In this document: one piece after another, positions 53,682-64,000 of the stretch
How the letters are laid out: the number at the start of each line of letters is the position of its first letter
How positions within the stretch are numbered: position 1 is the stretch's first letter
Assembly (NCBI RefSeq): GCF_051020955.1
Contig: NW_027477548.1
Coordinates: forward strand, 1 to 64,000
Source: Megalopta genalis
Lineage: Eukaryota; Arthropoda; Insecta; Hymenoptera; Halictidae
Direction: 5' to 3'
Length of the DNA stretch: 64,000 nucleotides
Notes under the pieces: generated by a model
Databases searched by the model: none
Told to the model about the DNA's origin: nothing
What the model saw: the letters and a program-made list of their open reading frames with translations, nothing else
Made by a program: the position numbers and the translations under genes

Positions 53682-56600
53682 ATAGCTTCAAATGCGGGCG
53701 AATCAAACGAGTTAGCTTCAAATCCAAGCGATATACTTGATTTAGCTTCAATTCAATGCGCTGTAGATGCTTTAGCATCAAATCCATGCGACACAAATGA
53801 TTTAGCTTCAAATACTTGCGATATAAATGATATAGTTTCAAATGCAGGCGAAACTATCGAGTTACCTTCAAATCCATGCGAAACACATGATTTATCTTCA
53901 AATCAATGCGTTGTAGAAGGGTTAGCTTCAAATCCAACCGAAACAAATGATTTAGGTTTAGATACTTGCGATATAAGTGATATAGCATCAAATGCAGGCG
54001 AAACGAACGAGTTAGATTCAAATCCATGCGAAACAAATGATTTAGCTTCAAACACTTGCGATAAAAGTGATATAGCATCAAATGCAGGCGGAACGAACGA
54101 GTTAGCTTCAAAATCCATGCGATACACATCATTTAGCTTTAAATCCATGCGAAATAGAAGGCTTAGCTTCAAATCCATGCGAAACAAATGATGTAGGTGC
54201 AGATACTTGCGATATAAGTGATATAGCTTCAAATACAGGAGAAACAAACGAGTTAGCATCAAAGCCATACAAAAAATATGATTTAGTTTCAAATCAATGC
54301 GACGTAGACGGTTTAGCTTCAAATCCAAGCGGAAAACATGATTTAGCTTCAAGTCGATACGATGTAGAAGATTTAGCTTCAAATCCATGCGAAACAAATG
54401 ATTTAGCTTCAAACACTTGTGTATTAGTGATATAGCATAAAATGCAGGCGAAACGAACGAGTTAGCTTCAAATCCATTCGAAACACATGATTTAGCTGCA
54501 AATCAATGCGATGTAGAAGGTTTAGCTTCAAATACATGCGAAACAAATTATTTAGCATCAAACACTTGGCATATAAGTGATATTGCTTCAAATGCAGACG
54601 AATCAAACGAGTTAGCTTCAAAATCCATGCGATACACATCATTTAGCTTTAAATCCATGCGAAGTAGAAGGTTTAGTTTCAAATCCATGAGAAACAAATG
54701 ATTTAGCATCAAACACTTGGGATATAAGTGATATAGCTTCAAATGCAGAGGAATCAAACGAGATAGCTTCAAAATCCATGCGATACACATAATTTATCTT
54801 TAAATCCATGCGAAATAGAAGACATAGCTTCAAATCCATGCGAAACAAATGATTTAGGTTCAGATACTTGCGATGTAACTGATATAGCTTCAAATGCAGG
54901 CGAAACTAACGAGTTACCTTCAAATCCATGCGACACAAATGATTTAGCTTCAAATACTTGCGATATTAATGATGTAGCTTCAAATGCAGGCGAAACAAAA
55001 GAGTTAGCTTCAAAATCCATGCGGTAAACATCATTTAGCTTTAAATCCATGCGAAGTAGAAGGCTTAGCTTCAAATCCATGCGAAACAAATGATTTAGCA
55101 TCAGATACTTGCGATATAACTGATATAGCTTCAAATGCGGGGGGAAACAAACGAGTTAGCATCAAATCCATGCAAAACACATGATTTAGCTTCAAATCAA
55201 TGCGATGTAGAAGGTTTAGCTTCAAATCCAAGCGAAACACATGATTTAGCTTCAAATCAATGCGATGTAGAAGGTTTAGCTTCAAATCCATGCGAAACAA
55301 ATGATTTAGCTTCAAACACTTGGGATATATGTGATATAGCTGCAATTGCAGACGAATCAAACGGGGTAGGTTCAAAATCCATGCGATACATATCATTTAG
55401 CTTCCAATTGATACGAAGTAGAAGGCTTAACTTCAAATCCATGTGAAACAAATGATTTAGGTTCAGATACTTGCGATATATTGATATAGCTTCAAATGCG
55501 GGCGAATCAAACGAGTTAGCTTCAAATCCAAGCGATATACTTGATTTAGCTTCAATTCAATGCGCTGTAGATGCTTTAGCATCAAATCCATGCGACACAA
55601 ATGATTTAGCTTCAAATACTTGCGATATAAATGATATAGTTTCAAATGCAGGCGAAACTATCGAGTTACATTCAAATCCATGCGAAACACATGATTTATC
55701 TTCAAATCAATGCGTTGTAGAAGGGTTAGCTTCAAATCCAACCGAAACAAATGATTTAGGTTTAGATACTTGCGATATAAGTGATATAGCATCAAATGCA
55801 GGCGAAACGAACGAGTTAGATTCAAATCCATGCGAAACACATGATTTAGGTTCAAATCAATGCGAAGTAGAAGGCTTAACTTCAAATCCATGCGAAACAA
55901 ATGATTTAGGTTCAGATACTTGCGGTATAAGTGATATAGCTTCAAACACAGGCGAAACAAGTTAAATTCAATTCCATGCGTTACACATGATTAGCTTCAA
56001 AAATTGGGATATAAGTGATATAGCGTCAAATGCAGACGAATCAAACGAGTTAGCTTCAAAATCCATGCGGTACACATGATTTAGCTTCAAATCAATGCGA
56101 AGTAGGAGGCTTAGCTTCAAATCCATGCGAAACAAATGATTTAGGTTCAGATACTTGCAATATAAGTGATATAGCTTCAAATGAAGGAGAAAAAAACGAG
56201 TCAGCTCCATATCCATGCGAAACATGTGATTTAGCTTCAAATTAATGGCATGTAGAAGGTTTAGCTTCAGATCCATGCGAAACAAAAGATTGAGCTACGA
56301 ACACATGGGATATAGGTGATATAGATTCAACTGCATGCGAAACAAACGAGTTAGCTTCAAATCCATGCGAAACACAGAATTTAGATGCAAATCAATGCGA
56401 TGTAGAAGGTTTAGCTGCACATCCACGCGAAAAATATGATTTAGCATCAGATACTTGCGATATAAGTGATACAGCTTCAAATGCAGGGGATACAATCGAG
56501 TTATCTTCAAATACATGCAAAACTCATGATTAAGCTTCAAATCAATGCTATGTGGAAGATTTAGTTTCAAATCCATGCGACACAAATGATTTAGCTTCAA

Positions 56601-58410
56601 ATCAATGCGAAGTAGAAGGCATCGCTTCAAATCCATGCGAAACAAATGATTTAGCTGCAAATCAATGCGACGTACAAGATTTAGCTTCAAATCCATGCGA
56701 AACAAATGATTTAGCATCAGATACTTGCGAAATAAGTGATACAGCTGCAAATGCAGGAGAAACAAACGAGGCAGCTTCAAATCCATGAGAAACGCATGAC
56801 TTGGCTCTAAATCAATGCGATGTAGAAGGTTTACCTTCAAATCCATACGAAACAAATGATTTAACATCAGCTACTTGCGATATAACTGAAATAGCTTCAA
56901 ATGCAGGGGAATTAAACGAGTTAGCATCAAATCCATGCAAAGCACAGGATTTAGTTTCAAATCAAAGCGATGTAGTAGGTATAGCTTCAAATCCAAGCGA
57001 TATACTTGATTTAGCTTCAATTCAATGCGATGTAGATGCTTTAGCTTCAAATCCATGCGACACAAATGATTTAGCTTCAAATACTTGCGATATATTGATA
57101 TAGCTTCAAATGCGGGCGAATCAAACGAGTTAGCTTCAAATCCAAGCGAAATACTTGATTTAGCTTCAATTCAATGCGATGTAGATGCGTTAGCTTCAAA
57201 TCCATGCGACACAAATGATTTAGCTTCAAATACTTGCGATATAAATGATACAGTTTCAAATGCAGGCGAAACTATAGAGTTACCTTCAAATCCATGCGAA
57301 ACACATGATTTATCTTCAAATCAATGCGTTGTAGAAGGGTTAGCTTCAAATCCAACCGAAACAAATGATTTAGGTTTAGATACTTGCGATATAAGTGATA
57401 TAGCATCAAATGCAGGCGAAACGAACGAGTTAGCTTCAAATCCATTCGAAACACATGATTTAGCTGCAAATCAATGCGATGTAGAAGGTTTAGCTTCAAA
57501 TACATGCGAAACAAATTATTTAGCATCAAACACTTGGCATATAAGTGATATTGCTTCAAATGCAGACGAATCAAACGAGTTAGCTTCAAAATCCATGCGA
57601 TACACATCATTTAGCTTTAAATCCATGCGAAGTAGAAGGTTTAGTTTCAAATCCATGAGAAACAAATGATTTAGCATCAAACACTTGGGATATAAGTGAT
57701 ATAGCTTCAAATGCAGAGGAATCAAACGAGATAGCTTCAAAATCCATGCGATACACATAATTTATCTTTAAATCCATGCGAAATAGAAGACATAGCTTCA
57801 AATCCATGCGAAACAAATGATTTAGGTTCAGATACTTGCGATGTAACTGATATAGCTTCAAATGCAGGCGAAACTAACGAGTTACCTTCAAATCCATGCG
57901 ACACAAATGATTTAGCTTCAAATACTTGCGATATTAATGATGTAGCTTCAAATGCAGGCGAAACAAAAGAGTTAGCTTCAAAATCCATGCGGTAAACATC
58001 ATTTAGCTTTAAATCCATGCGAAGTAGAAGGCTTAGCTTCAAATCCATGCGAAACAAATGATTTAGCATCAGATACTTGCGATATAACTGATATAGCTTC
58101 AAATGCGGGGGAAACAAACGAGTTAGCATCAAATCCATGCAAAACACATGATTTAGCTTCAAATCAATGCGATGTAGAAGGTTTAGCTTCAAATCCAAGC
58201 GAAACACATGATTTAGCTTCAAATCAATGCGATGTAGAAGGTTTAGCTTCAAATCCATGCGAAACAAATGATTTAGCTTCAAACACTTGGGATATATGTG
58301 ATATAGCTGCAATTGCAGACGAATCAAACGGGGTAGGTTCAAAATCCATGCGATACATATCATTTAGCTTCCAATTGATACGAAGTAGAAGGCTTAACTT
58401 CAAATCCATG
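53640..58410 (+). repeat. Delta 4.77 kb higher-order repeat, copy 1
   Basis: The composition is F (53,640-55,443), P (55,444-55,837, the first 394 bp of F), U (55,838 to about 57,070) and S (about 57,070-58,410, F lacking 450 bp between the units matching 52,191 and 52,640). It is followed head-to-tail by copy 2 at offset 4,771, becoming 4,770 after the extra G at 55,139-55,144. Differences are very few; one example is GGGGATACAATC near 56,486 against GGGGACACAATC near 61,256. Confidence 0.9.
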
Positions 58411-61400
58411 TGAAACAAATGATTTAGGTTCAGATACTTGCGATATATTGATATAGCTTCAAATGCGGGCGAATCAAACGAGTTAGCTTCAAATCCAAGC
58501 GATATACTTGATTTAGCTTCAATTCAATGCGCTGTAGATGCTTTAGCATCAAATCCATGCGACACAAATGATTTAGCTTCAAATACTTGCGATATAAATG
58601 ATATAGTTTCAAATGCAGGCGAAACTATCGAGTTACATTCAAATCCATGCGAAACACATGATTTATCTTCAAATCAATGCGTTGTAGAAGGGTTAGCTTC
58701 AAATCCAACCGAAACAAATGATTTAGGTTTAGATACTTGCGATATAAGTGATATAGCATCAAATGCAGGCGAAACGAACGAGTTAGATTCAAATCCATGC
58801 GAAACAAATGATTTAGCTTCAAACACTTGCGATAAAAGTGATATAGCATCAAATGCAGGCGGAACGAACGAGTTAGCTTCAAAATCCATGCGATACACAT
58901 CATTTAGCTTTAAATCCATGCGAAATAGAAGGCTTAGCTTCAAATCCATGCGAAACAAATGATGTAGGTGCAGATACTTGCGATATAAGTGATATAGCTT
59001 CAAATACAGGAGAAACAAACGAGTTAGCATCAAAGCCATACAAAAAATATGATTTAGTTTCAAATCAATGCGACGTAGACGGTTTAGCTTCAAATCCAAG
59101 CGGAAAACATGATTTAGCTTCAAGTCGATACGATGTAGAAGATTTAGCTTCAAATCCATGCGAAACAAATGATTTAGCTTCAAACACTTGTGTATTAGTG
59201 ATATAGCATAAAATGCAGGCGAAACGAACGAGTTAGCTTCAAATCCATTCGAAACACATGATTTAGCTGCAAATCAATGCGATGTAGAAGGTTTAGCTTC
59301 AAATACATGCGAAACAAATTATTTAGCATCAAACACTTGGCATATAAGTGATATTGCTTCAAATGCAGACGAATCAAACGAGTTAGCTTCAAAATCCATG
59401 CGATACACATCATTTAGCTTTAAATCCATGCGAAGTAGAAGGTTTAGTTTCAAATCCATGAGAAACAAATGATTTAGCATCAAACACTTGGGATATAAGT
59501 GATATAGCTTCAAATGCAGAGGAATCAAACGAGATAGCTTCAAAATCCATGCGATACACATAATTTATCTTTAAATCCATGCGAAATAGAAGACATAGCT
59601 TCAAATCCATGCGAAACAAATGATTTAGGTTCAGATACTTGCGATGTAACTGATATAGCTTCAAATGCAGGCGAAACTAACGAGTTACCTTCAAATCCAT
59701 GCGACACAAATGATTTAGCTTCAAATACTTGCGATATTAATGATGTAGCTTCAAATGCAGGCGAAACAAAAGAGTTAGCTTCAAAATCCATGCGGTAAAC
59801 ATCATTTAGCTTTAAATCCATGCGAAGTAGAAGGCTTAGCTTCAAATCCATGCGAAACAAATGATTTAGCATCAGATACTTGCGATATAACTGATATAGC
59901 TTCAAATGCGGGGGAAACAAACGAGTTAGCATCAAATCCATGCAAAACACATGATTTAGCTTCAAATCAATGCGATGTAGAAGGTTTAGCTTCAAATCCA
60001 AGCGAAACACATGATTTAGCTTCAAATCAATGCGATGTAGAAGGTTTAGCTTCAAATCCATGCGAAACAAATGATTTAGCTTCAAACACTTGGGATATAT
60101 GTGATATAGCTGCAATTGCAGACGAATCAAACGGGGTAGGTTCAAAATCCATGCGATACATATCATTTAGCTTCCAATTGATACGAAGTAGAAGGCTTAA
60201 CTTCAAATCCATGTGAAACAAATGATTTAGGTTCAGATACTTGCGATATATTGATATAGCTTCAAATGCGGGCGAATCAAACGAGTTAGCTTCAAATCCA
60301 AGCGATATACTTGATTTAGCTTCAATTCAATGCGCTGTAGATGCTTTAGCATCAAATCCATGCGACACAAATGATTTAGCTTCAAATACTTGCGATATAA
60401 ATGATATAGTTTCAAATGCAGGCGAAACTATCGAGTTACATTCAAATCCATGCGAAACACATGATTTATCTTCAAATCAATGCGTTGTAGAAGGGTTAGC
60501 TTCAAATCCAACCGAAACAAATGATTTAGGTTTAGATACTTGCGATATAAGTGATATAGCATCAAATGCAGGCGAAACGAACGAGTTAGATTCAAATCCA
60601 TGCGAAACACATGATTTAGGTTCAAATCAATGCGAAGTAGAAGGCTTAACTTCAAATCCATGCGAAACAAATGATTTAGGTTCAGATACTTGCGGTATAA
60701 GTGATATAGCTTCAAACACAGGCGAAACAAGTTAAATTCAATTCCATGCGTTACACATGATTAGCTTCAAAAATTGGGATATAAGTGATATAGCGTCAAA
60801 TGCAGACGAATCAAACGAGTTAGCTTCAAAATCCATGCGGTACACATGATTTAGCTTCAAATCAATGCGAAGTAGGAGGCTTAGCTTCAAATCCATGCGA
60901 AACAAATGATTTAGGTTCAGATACTTGCAATATAAGTGATATAGCTTCAAATGAAGGAGAAAAAAACGAGTCAGCTCCATATCCATGCGAAACATGTGAT
61001 TTAGCTTCAAATTAATGGCATGTAGAAGGTTTAGCTTCAGATCCATGCGAAACAAAAGATTGAGCTACGAACACATGGGATATAGGTGATATAGATTCAA
61101 CTGCATGCGAAACAAACGAGTTAGCTTCAAATCCATGCGAAACACAGAATTTAGATGCAAATCAATGCGATGTAGAAGGTTTAGCTGCACATCCACGCGA
61201 AAAATATGATTTAGCATCAGATACTTGCGATATAAGTGATACAGCTTCAAATGCAGGGGACACAATCGAGTTATCTTCAAATACATGCAAAACTCATGAT
61301 TAAGCTTCAAATCAATGCTATGTGGAAGATTTAGTTTCAAATCCATGCGACACAAATGATTTAGCTTCAAATCAATGCGAAGTAGAAGGCATCGCTTCAA

Positions 61401-63180
61401 ATCCATGCGAAACAAATGATTTAGCTGCAAATCAATGCGACGTACAAGATTTAGCTTCAAATCCATGCGAAACAAATGATTTAGCATCAGATACTTGCGA
61501 AATAAGTGATACAGCTGCAAATGCAGGAGAAACAAACGAGGCAGCTTCAAATCCATGAGAAACGCATGACTTGGCTCTAAATCAATGCGATGTAGAAGGT
61601 TTACCTTCAAATCCATACGAAACAAATGATTTAACATCAGCTACTTGCGATATAACTGAAATAGCTTCAAATGCAGGGGAATTAAACGAGTTAGCATCAA
61701 ATCCATGCAAAGCACAGGATTTAGTTTCAAATCAAAGCGATGTAGTAGGTATAGCTTCAAATCCAAGCGATATACTTGATTTAGCTTCAATTCAATGCGA
61801 TGTAGATGCTTTAGCTTCAAATCCATGCGACACAAATGATTTAGCTTCAAATACTTGCGATATATTGATATAGCTTCAAATGCGGGCGAATCAAACGAGT
61901 TAGCTTCAAATCCAAGCGAAATACTTGATTTAGCTTCAATTCAATGCGATGTAGATGCGTTAGCTTCAAATCCATGCGACACAAATGATTTAGCTTCAAA
62001 TACTTGCGATATAAATGATACAGTTTCAAATGCAGGCGAAACTATAGAGTTACCTTCAAATCCATGCGAAACACATGATTTATCTTCAAATCAATGCGTT
62101 GTAGAAGGGTTAGCTTCAAATCCAACCGAAACAAATGATTTAGGTTTAGATACTTGCGATATAAGTGATATAGCATCAAATGCAGGCGAAACGAACGAGT
62201 TAGCTTCAAATCCATTCGAAACACATGATTTAGCTGCAAATCAATGCGATGTAGAAGGTTTAGCTTCAAATACATGCGAAACAAATTATTTAGCATCAAA
62301 CACTTGGCATATAAGTGATATTGCTTCAAATGCAGACGAATCAAACGAGTTAGCTTCAAAATCCATGCGATACACATCATTTAGCTTTAAATCCATGCGA
62401 AGTAGAAGGTTTAGTTTCAAATCCATGAGAAACAAATGATTTAGCATCAAACACTTGGGATATAAGTGATATAGCTTCAAATGCAGAGGAATCAAACGAG
62501 ATAGCTTCAAAATCCATGCGATACACATAATTTATCTTTAAATCCATGCGAAATAGAAGACATAGCTTCAAATCCATGCGAAACAAATGATTTAGGTTCA
62601 GATACTTGCGATGTAACTGATATAGCTTCAAATGCAGGCGAAACTAACGAGTTACCTTCAAATCCATGCGACACAAATGATTTAGCTTCAAATACTTGCG
62701 ATATTAATGATGTAGCTTCAAATGCAGGCGAAACAAAAGAGTTAGCTTCAAAATCCATGCGGTAAACATCATTTAGCTTTAAATCCATGCGAAGTAGAAG
62801 GCTTAGCTTCAAATCCATGCGAAACAAATGATTTAGCATCAGATACTTGCGATATAACTGATATAGCTTCAAATGCGGGGGAAACAAACGAGTTAGCATC
62901 AAATCCATGCAAAACACATGATTTAGCTTCAAATCAATGCGATGTAGAAGGTTTAGCTTCAAATCCAAGCGAAACACATGATTTAGCTTCAAATCAATGC
63001 GATGTAGAAGGTTTAGCTTCAAATCCATGCGAAACAAATGATTTAGCTTCAAACACTTGGGATATATGTGATATAGCTGCAATTGCAGACGAATCAAACG
63101 GGGTAGTTTCAAAATCCATGCGATACATATCATTTAGCTTCCAATTGATACGAAGTAGAAGGCTTAACTTCAAATCCATG
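58411..63180 (+). repeat. Delta 4.77 kb higher-order repeat, copy 2
   Basis: F is 58,411-60,213, P 60,214-60,607, U 60,608 to about 61,840 and S about 61,840-63,180. It is almost identical to copy 1. A private change near its end reads GGGGTAGTTTC at about 63,100 against GGGGTAGGTTC at the matching place in copy 1. Confidence 0.9.
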
Positions 63181-64000
63181 TGAAACAAATGATTGAGGTT
63201 CAGATACATGCGATATATTGATATAGCTTCAAATGCGGGCGAATCAAACGAGTTAGCTTCAAATCCAAGCGATATACTTGATTTAGCTTCAATTCAATGC
63301 GCTGTAGATGCTTTAGCATCAAATCCATGCGACACAAATGATTTAGCTTCAAATACTTGCGATATAAATGATATAGTTTCAAATGCAGGCGAAACTATCG
63401 AGTTACATTCAAATCCATGCGAAACACATGATTTATCTTCAAATCAATGCGTTGTAGAAGGGTTAGCTTCAAATCCAACCGAAACAAATGATTTAGGTTT
63501 AGATACTTGCGATATAAGTGATATAGCATCAAATGCAGGCGAAACGAACGAGTTAGATTCAAATCCATGCGAAACACATGATTTAGGTTCAAATCAATGC
63601 GAAGTAGAAGGCTTAACTTCAAATCCATGCGAAACAAATGATTTAGGTTCAGATACTTGCGGTATAAGTGATATAGCTTCAAACACGGGCGAAACAAGTT
63701 AAATTCAATTCCATGCGTTACACATGATTAGCTTCAAAAATTGGGATATAAGTGATATAGCGTCAAATGCAGACGAATCAAACGAGTTAGCTTCAAAATC
63801 CATGCGGTACACATGATTTAGCTTCAAATCAATGCGAAGTAGGAGGCTTAGCTTCAAATCCATGCGAAACAAATGATTTAGGTTCAGATACTTGCAATAT
63901 AAGTGATATAGCTTCAAATGAAGGAGAAAAAAACGAGTCAGCTCCATATCCATGCGAAACATGTGATTTAGCTTCAAATTAATGGCATGTAGAAGGTTTA
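63181..64000 (+). repeat. Start of a further delta repeat, lacking element F
   Basis: From 63,181 the sequence follows P then U (offset 2,967 from 60,214 onward) and skips the full F element that begins the two preceding copies. So the third unit is either a shorter variant or was trimmed by exchange between the identical starts of F and P. Private changes include GATTGAGGTTC and GATACATGCGAT near 63,193-63,212, and ACACGGGCG near 63,684. It runs off the window edge. Confidence 0.85.

Larger units (their letters stand above)
1..64000 (+). repeat. 30 bp satellite array filling the whole window
   Basis: Every line of sequence resolves into head-to-tail units of 30 bp (occasionally 29 or 31). 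Positions 1-12 are usually TTAGCTTCAAAT, positions 16-20 are usually TGCGA, and positions 21-30 differ by unit type. Main tails are TGTAGAAGGT (A), AACAAATGAT (B), TATAACTGAT or TATAAGTGAT (C), AACAAACGAG (D) and AACACATGAT (E). All units point the same way; I found no inverted block. The array crosses both window edges, so true length is unknown but above 64 kb. This is typical of eukaryotic satellite or minisatellite DNA. I do not recognise the family and cannot assign a species or say whether it is centromeric, pericentromeric or subtelomeric. There are no gene-free gaps to describe separately, because nothing here is anything but satellite. Confidence 0.97.
49491..64000 (+). repeat. Delta-family satellite block
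   Basis: Markers are the 29 bp units with GCGATATATTGATATAGC, TTGGGATATATGTGATATAGC-type units, GTAGAAGGGTTAGC, AACCGAAAC and CTTGTGTATTAGTG. It is built from a 1,803 bp element (F), a 394 bp 5' fragment of it (P), a ~1.23 kb segment with other units (U) and a 450 bp-deleted version of F (S). From 51,837 the order is F F P U S F P U S P U. 49,735-51,003 is an additional copy of 51,324-52,593 at an offset of 1,589-1,590 bp. Confidence 0.85.

Noticed and set aside
1..64000. Dozens of long open frames coding decapeptide-repeat proteins on both strands
   Set aside because: They overlap each other in three frames, start and stop inside ordinary units, are broken by point stops and one-base indels, and have no non-repetitive ends or known domains. 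About three open frames are expected by chance for a 30 bp unit.
1..64000. CRISPR array (regular short repeats with variable segments)
   Set aside because: There are no unique spacers: the variable ten-base tails come in about five recurring types, units abut directly, and no cas-like gene is present.
1..64000. Telomeric repeat, because of TTTAGG-like strings
   Set aside because: TTTAGG appears only inside some 30 bp units and never as a short 5-8 bp tandem.
1..64000. Pentapeptide-repeat or ice-binding repeat protein on the plus strand
   Set aside because: The A-x-x-x-x pattern repeats every ten residues rather than five, the frame is not kept over the array, and there is no start region or cap.
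1..64000. Splice-site pattern (AGGT at A-unit ends, TTTAG at unit starts) allowing spliced exons
   Set aside because: These strings are part of nearly every unit and would give thousands of possible combinations; nothing distinguishes any as real.
1..64000. CENP-B box or other known centromere motif
   Set aside because: I did not see the CENP-B box core in the units; a centromeric role cannot be claimed from sequence alone.

Overview
The whole 64 kb window is one uninterrupted satellite DNA array. The unit is about 30 bp, so roughly 2,100 units fit, and the array runs off both ends. I found no gene, RNA gene, transposon, CRISPR locus or unique-sequence stretch of even a few hundred bases. 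An array this long, with nested higher-order repeats, points to a eukaryotic heterochromatic or subtelomeric region. The sequence does not reveal the species. GC of the consensus is about 36%.

Each unit has a constant box (TTAGCTTCAAAT, positions 1-12), a second box (TGCGA, positions 16-20) and a variable ten-base tail (21-30). Five unit types, called A to E here, follow in a fixed order and form a 150 bp pentamer. Blocks of pentamers form larger repeats of 0.3-4.8 kb, all in the same orientation.

Layout by variant family. Alpha (1-8,280) has repeats of about 1.32, 0.69 and 1.76 kb. Beta (8,281-18,960) is mainly a ~4 kb block present twice (8,281-12,288 and 13,055-16,761). A gamma island lies at 18,961-20,465. 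From 20,466 to 36,590 is a beta/gamma mosaic whose core is a near-perfect 4.35 kb head-to-tail duplication (23,065-27,417 and 27,418-31,769) followed by a rearranged third copy. Gamma (36,591-49,490) has repeats of about 3.8-4.1 kb, an 811 bp and a 451 bp tandem duplication, and two inserts of beta-type sequence. Delta (49,491-64,000) has a 1.8 kb repeat nested in a 4.77 kb repeat present twice plus the start of a third.

Because the unit is a multiple of three, three of six frames (one plus, two minus) are open in a typical unit. This gives many long open frames, up to 441 codons, that look like decapeptide-repeat proteins. I judge them non-coding: stops and one-base indels break all frames repeatedly, and about three open frames are expected by chance for a 30 bp unit of this composition. 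No genes work together here. What can be read is the history of amplification, unequal exchange and homogenisation of one satellite family. Junction coordinates come from reading by eye and are good to roughly 10-50 bp.
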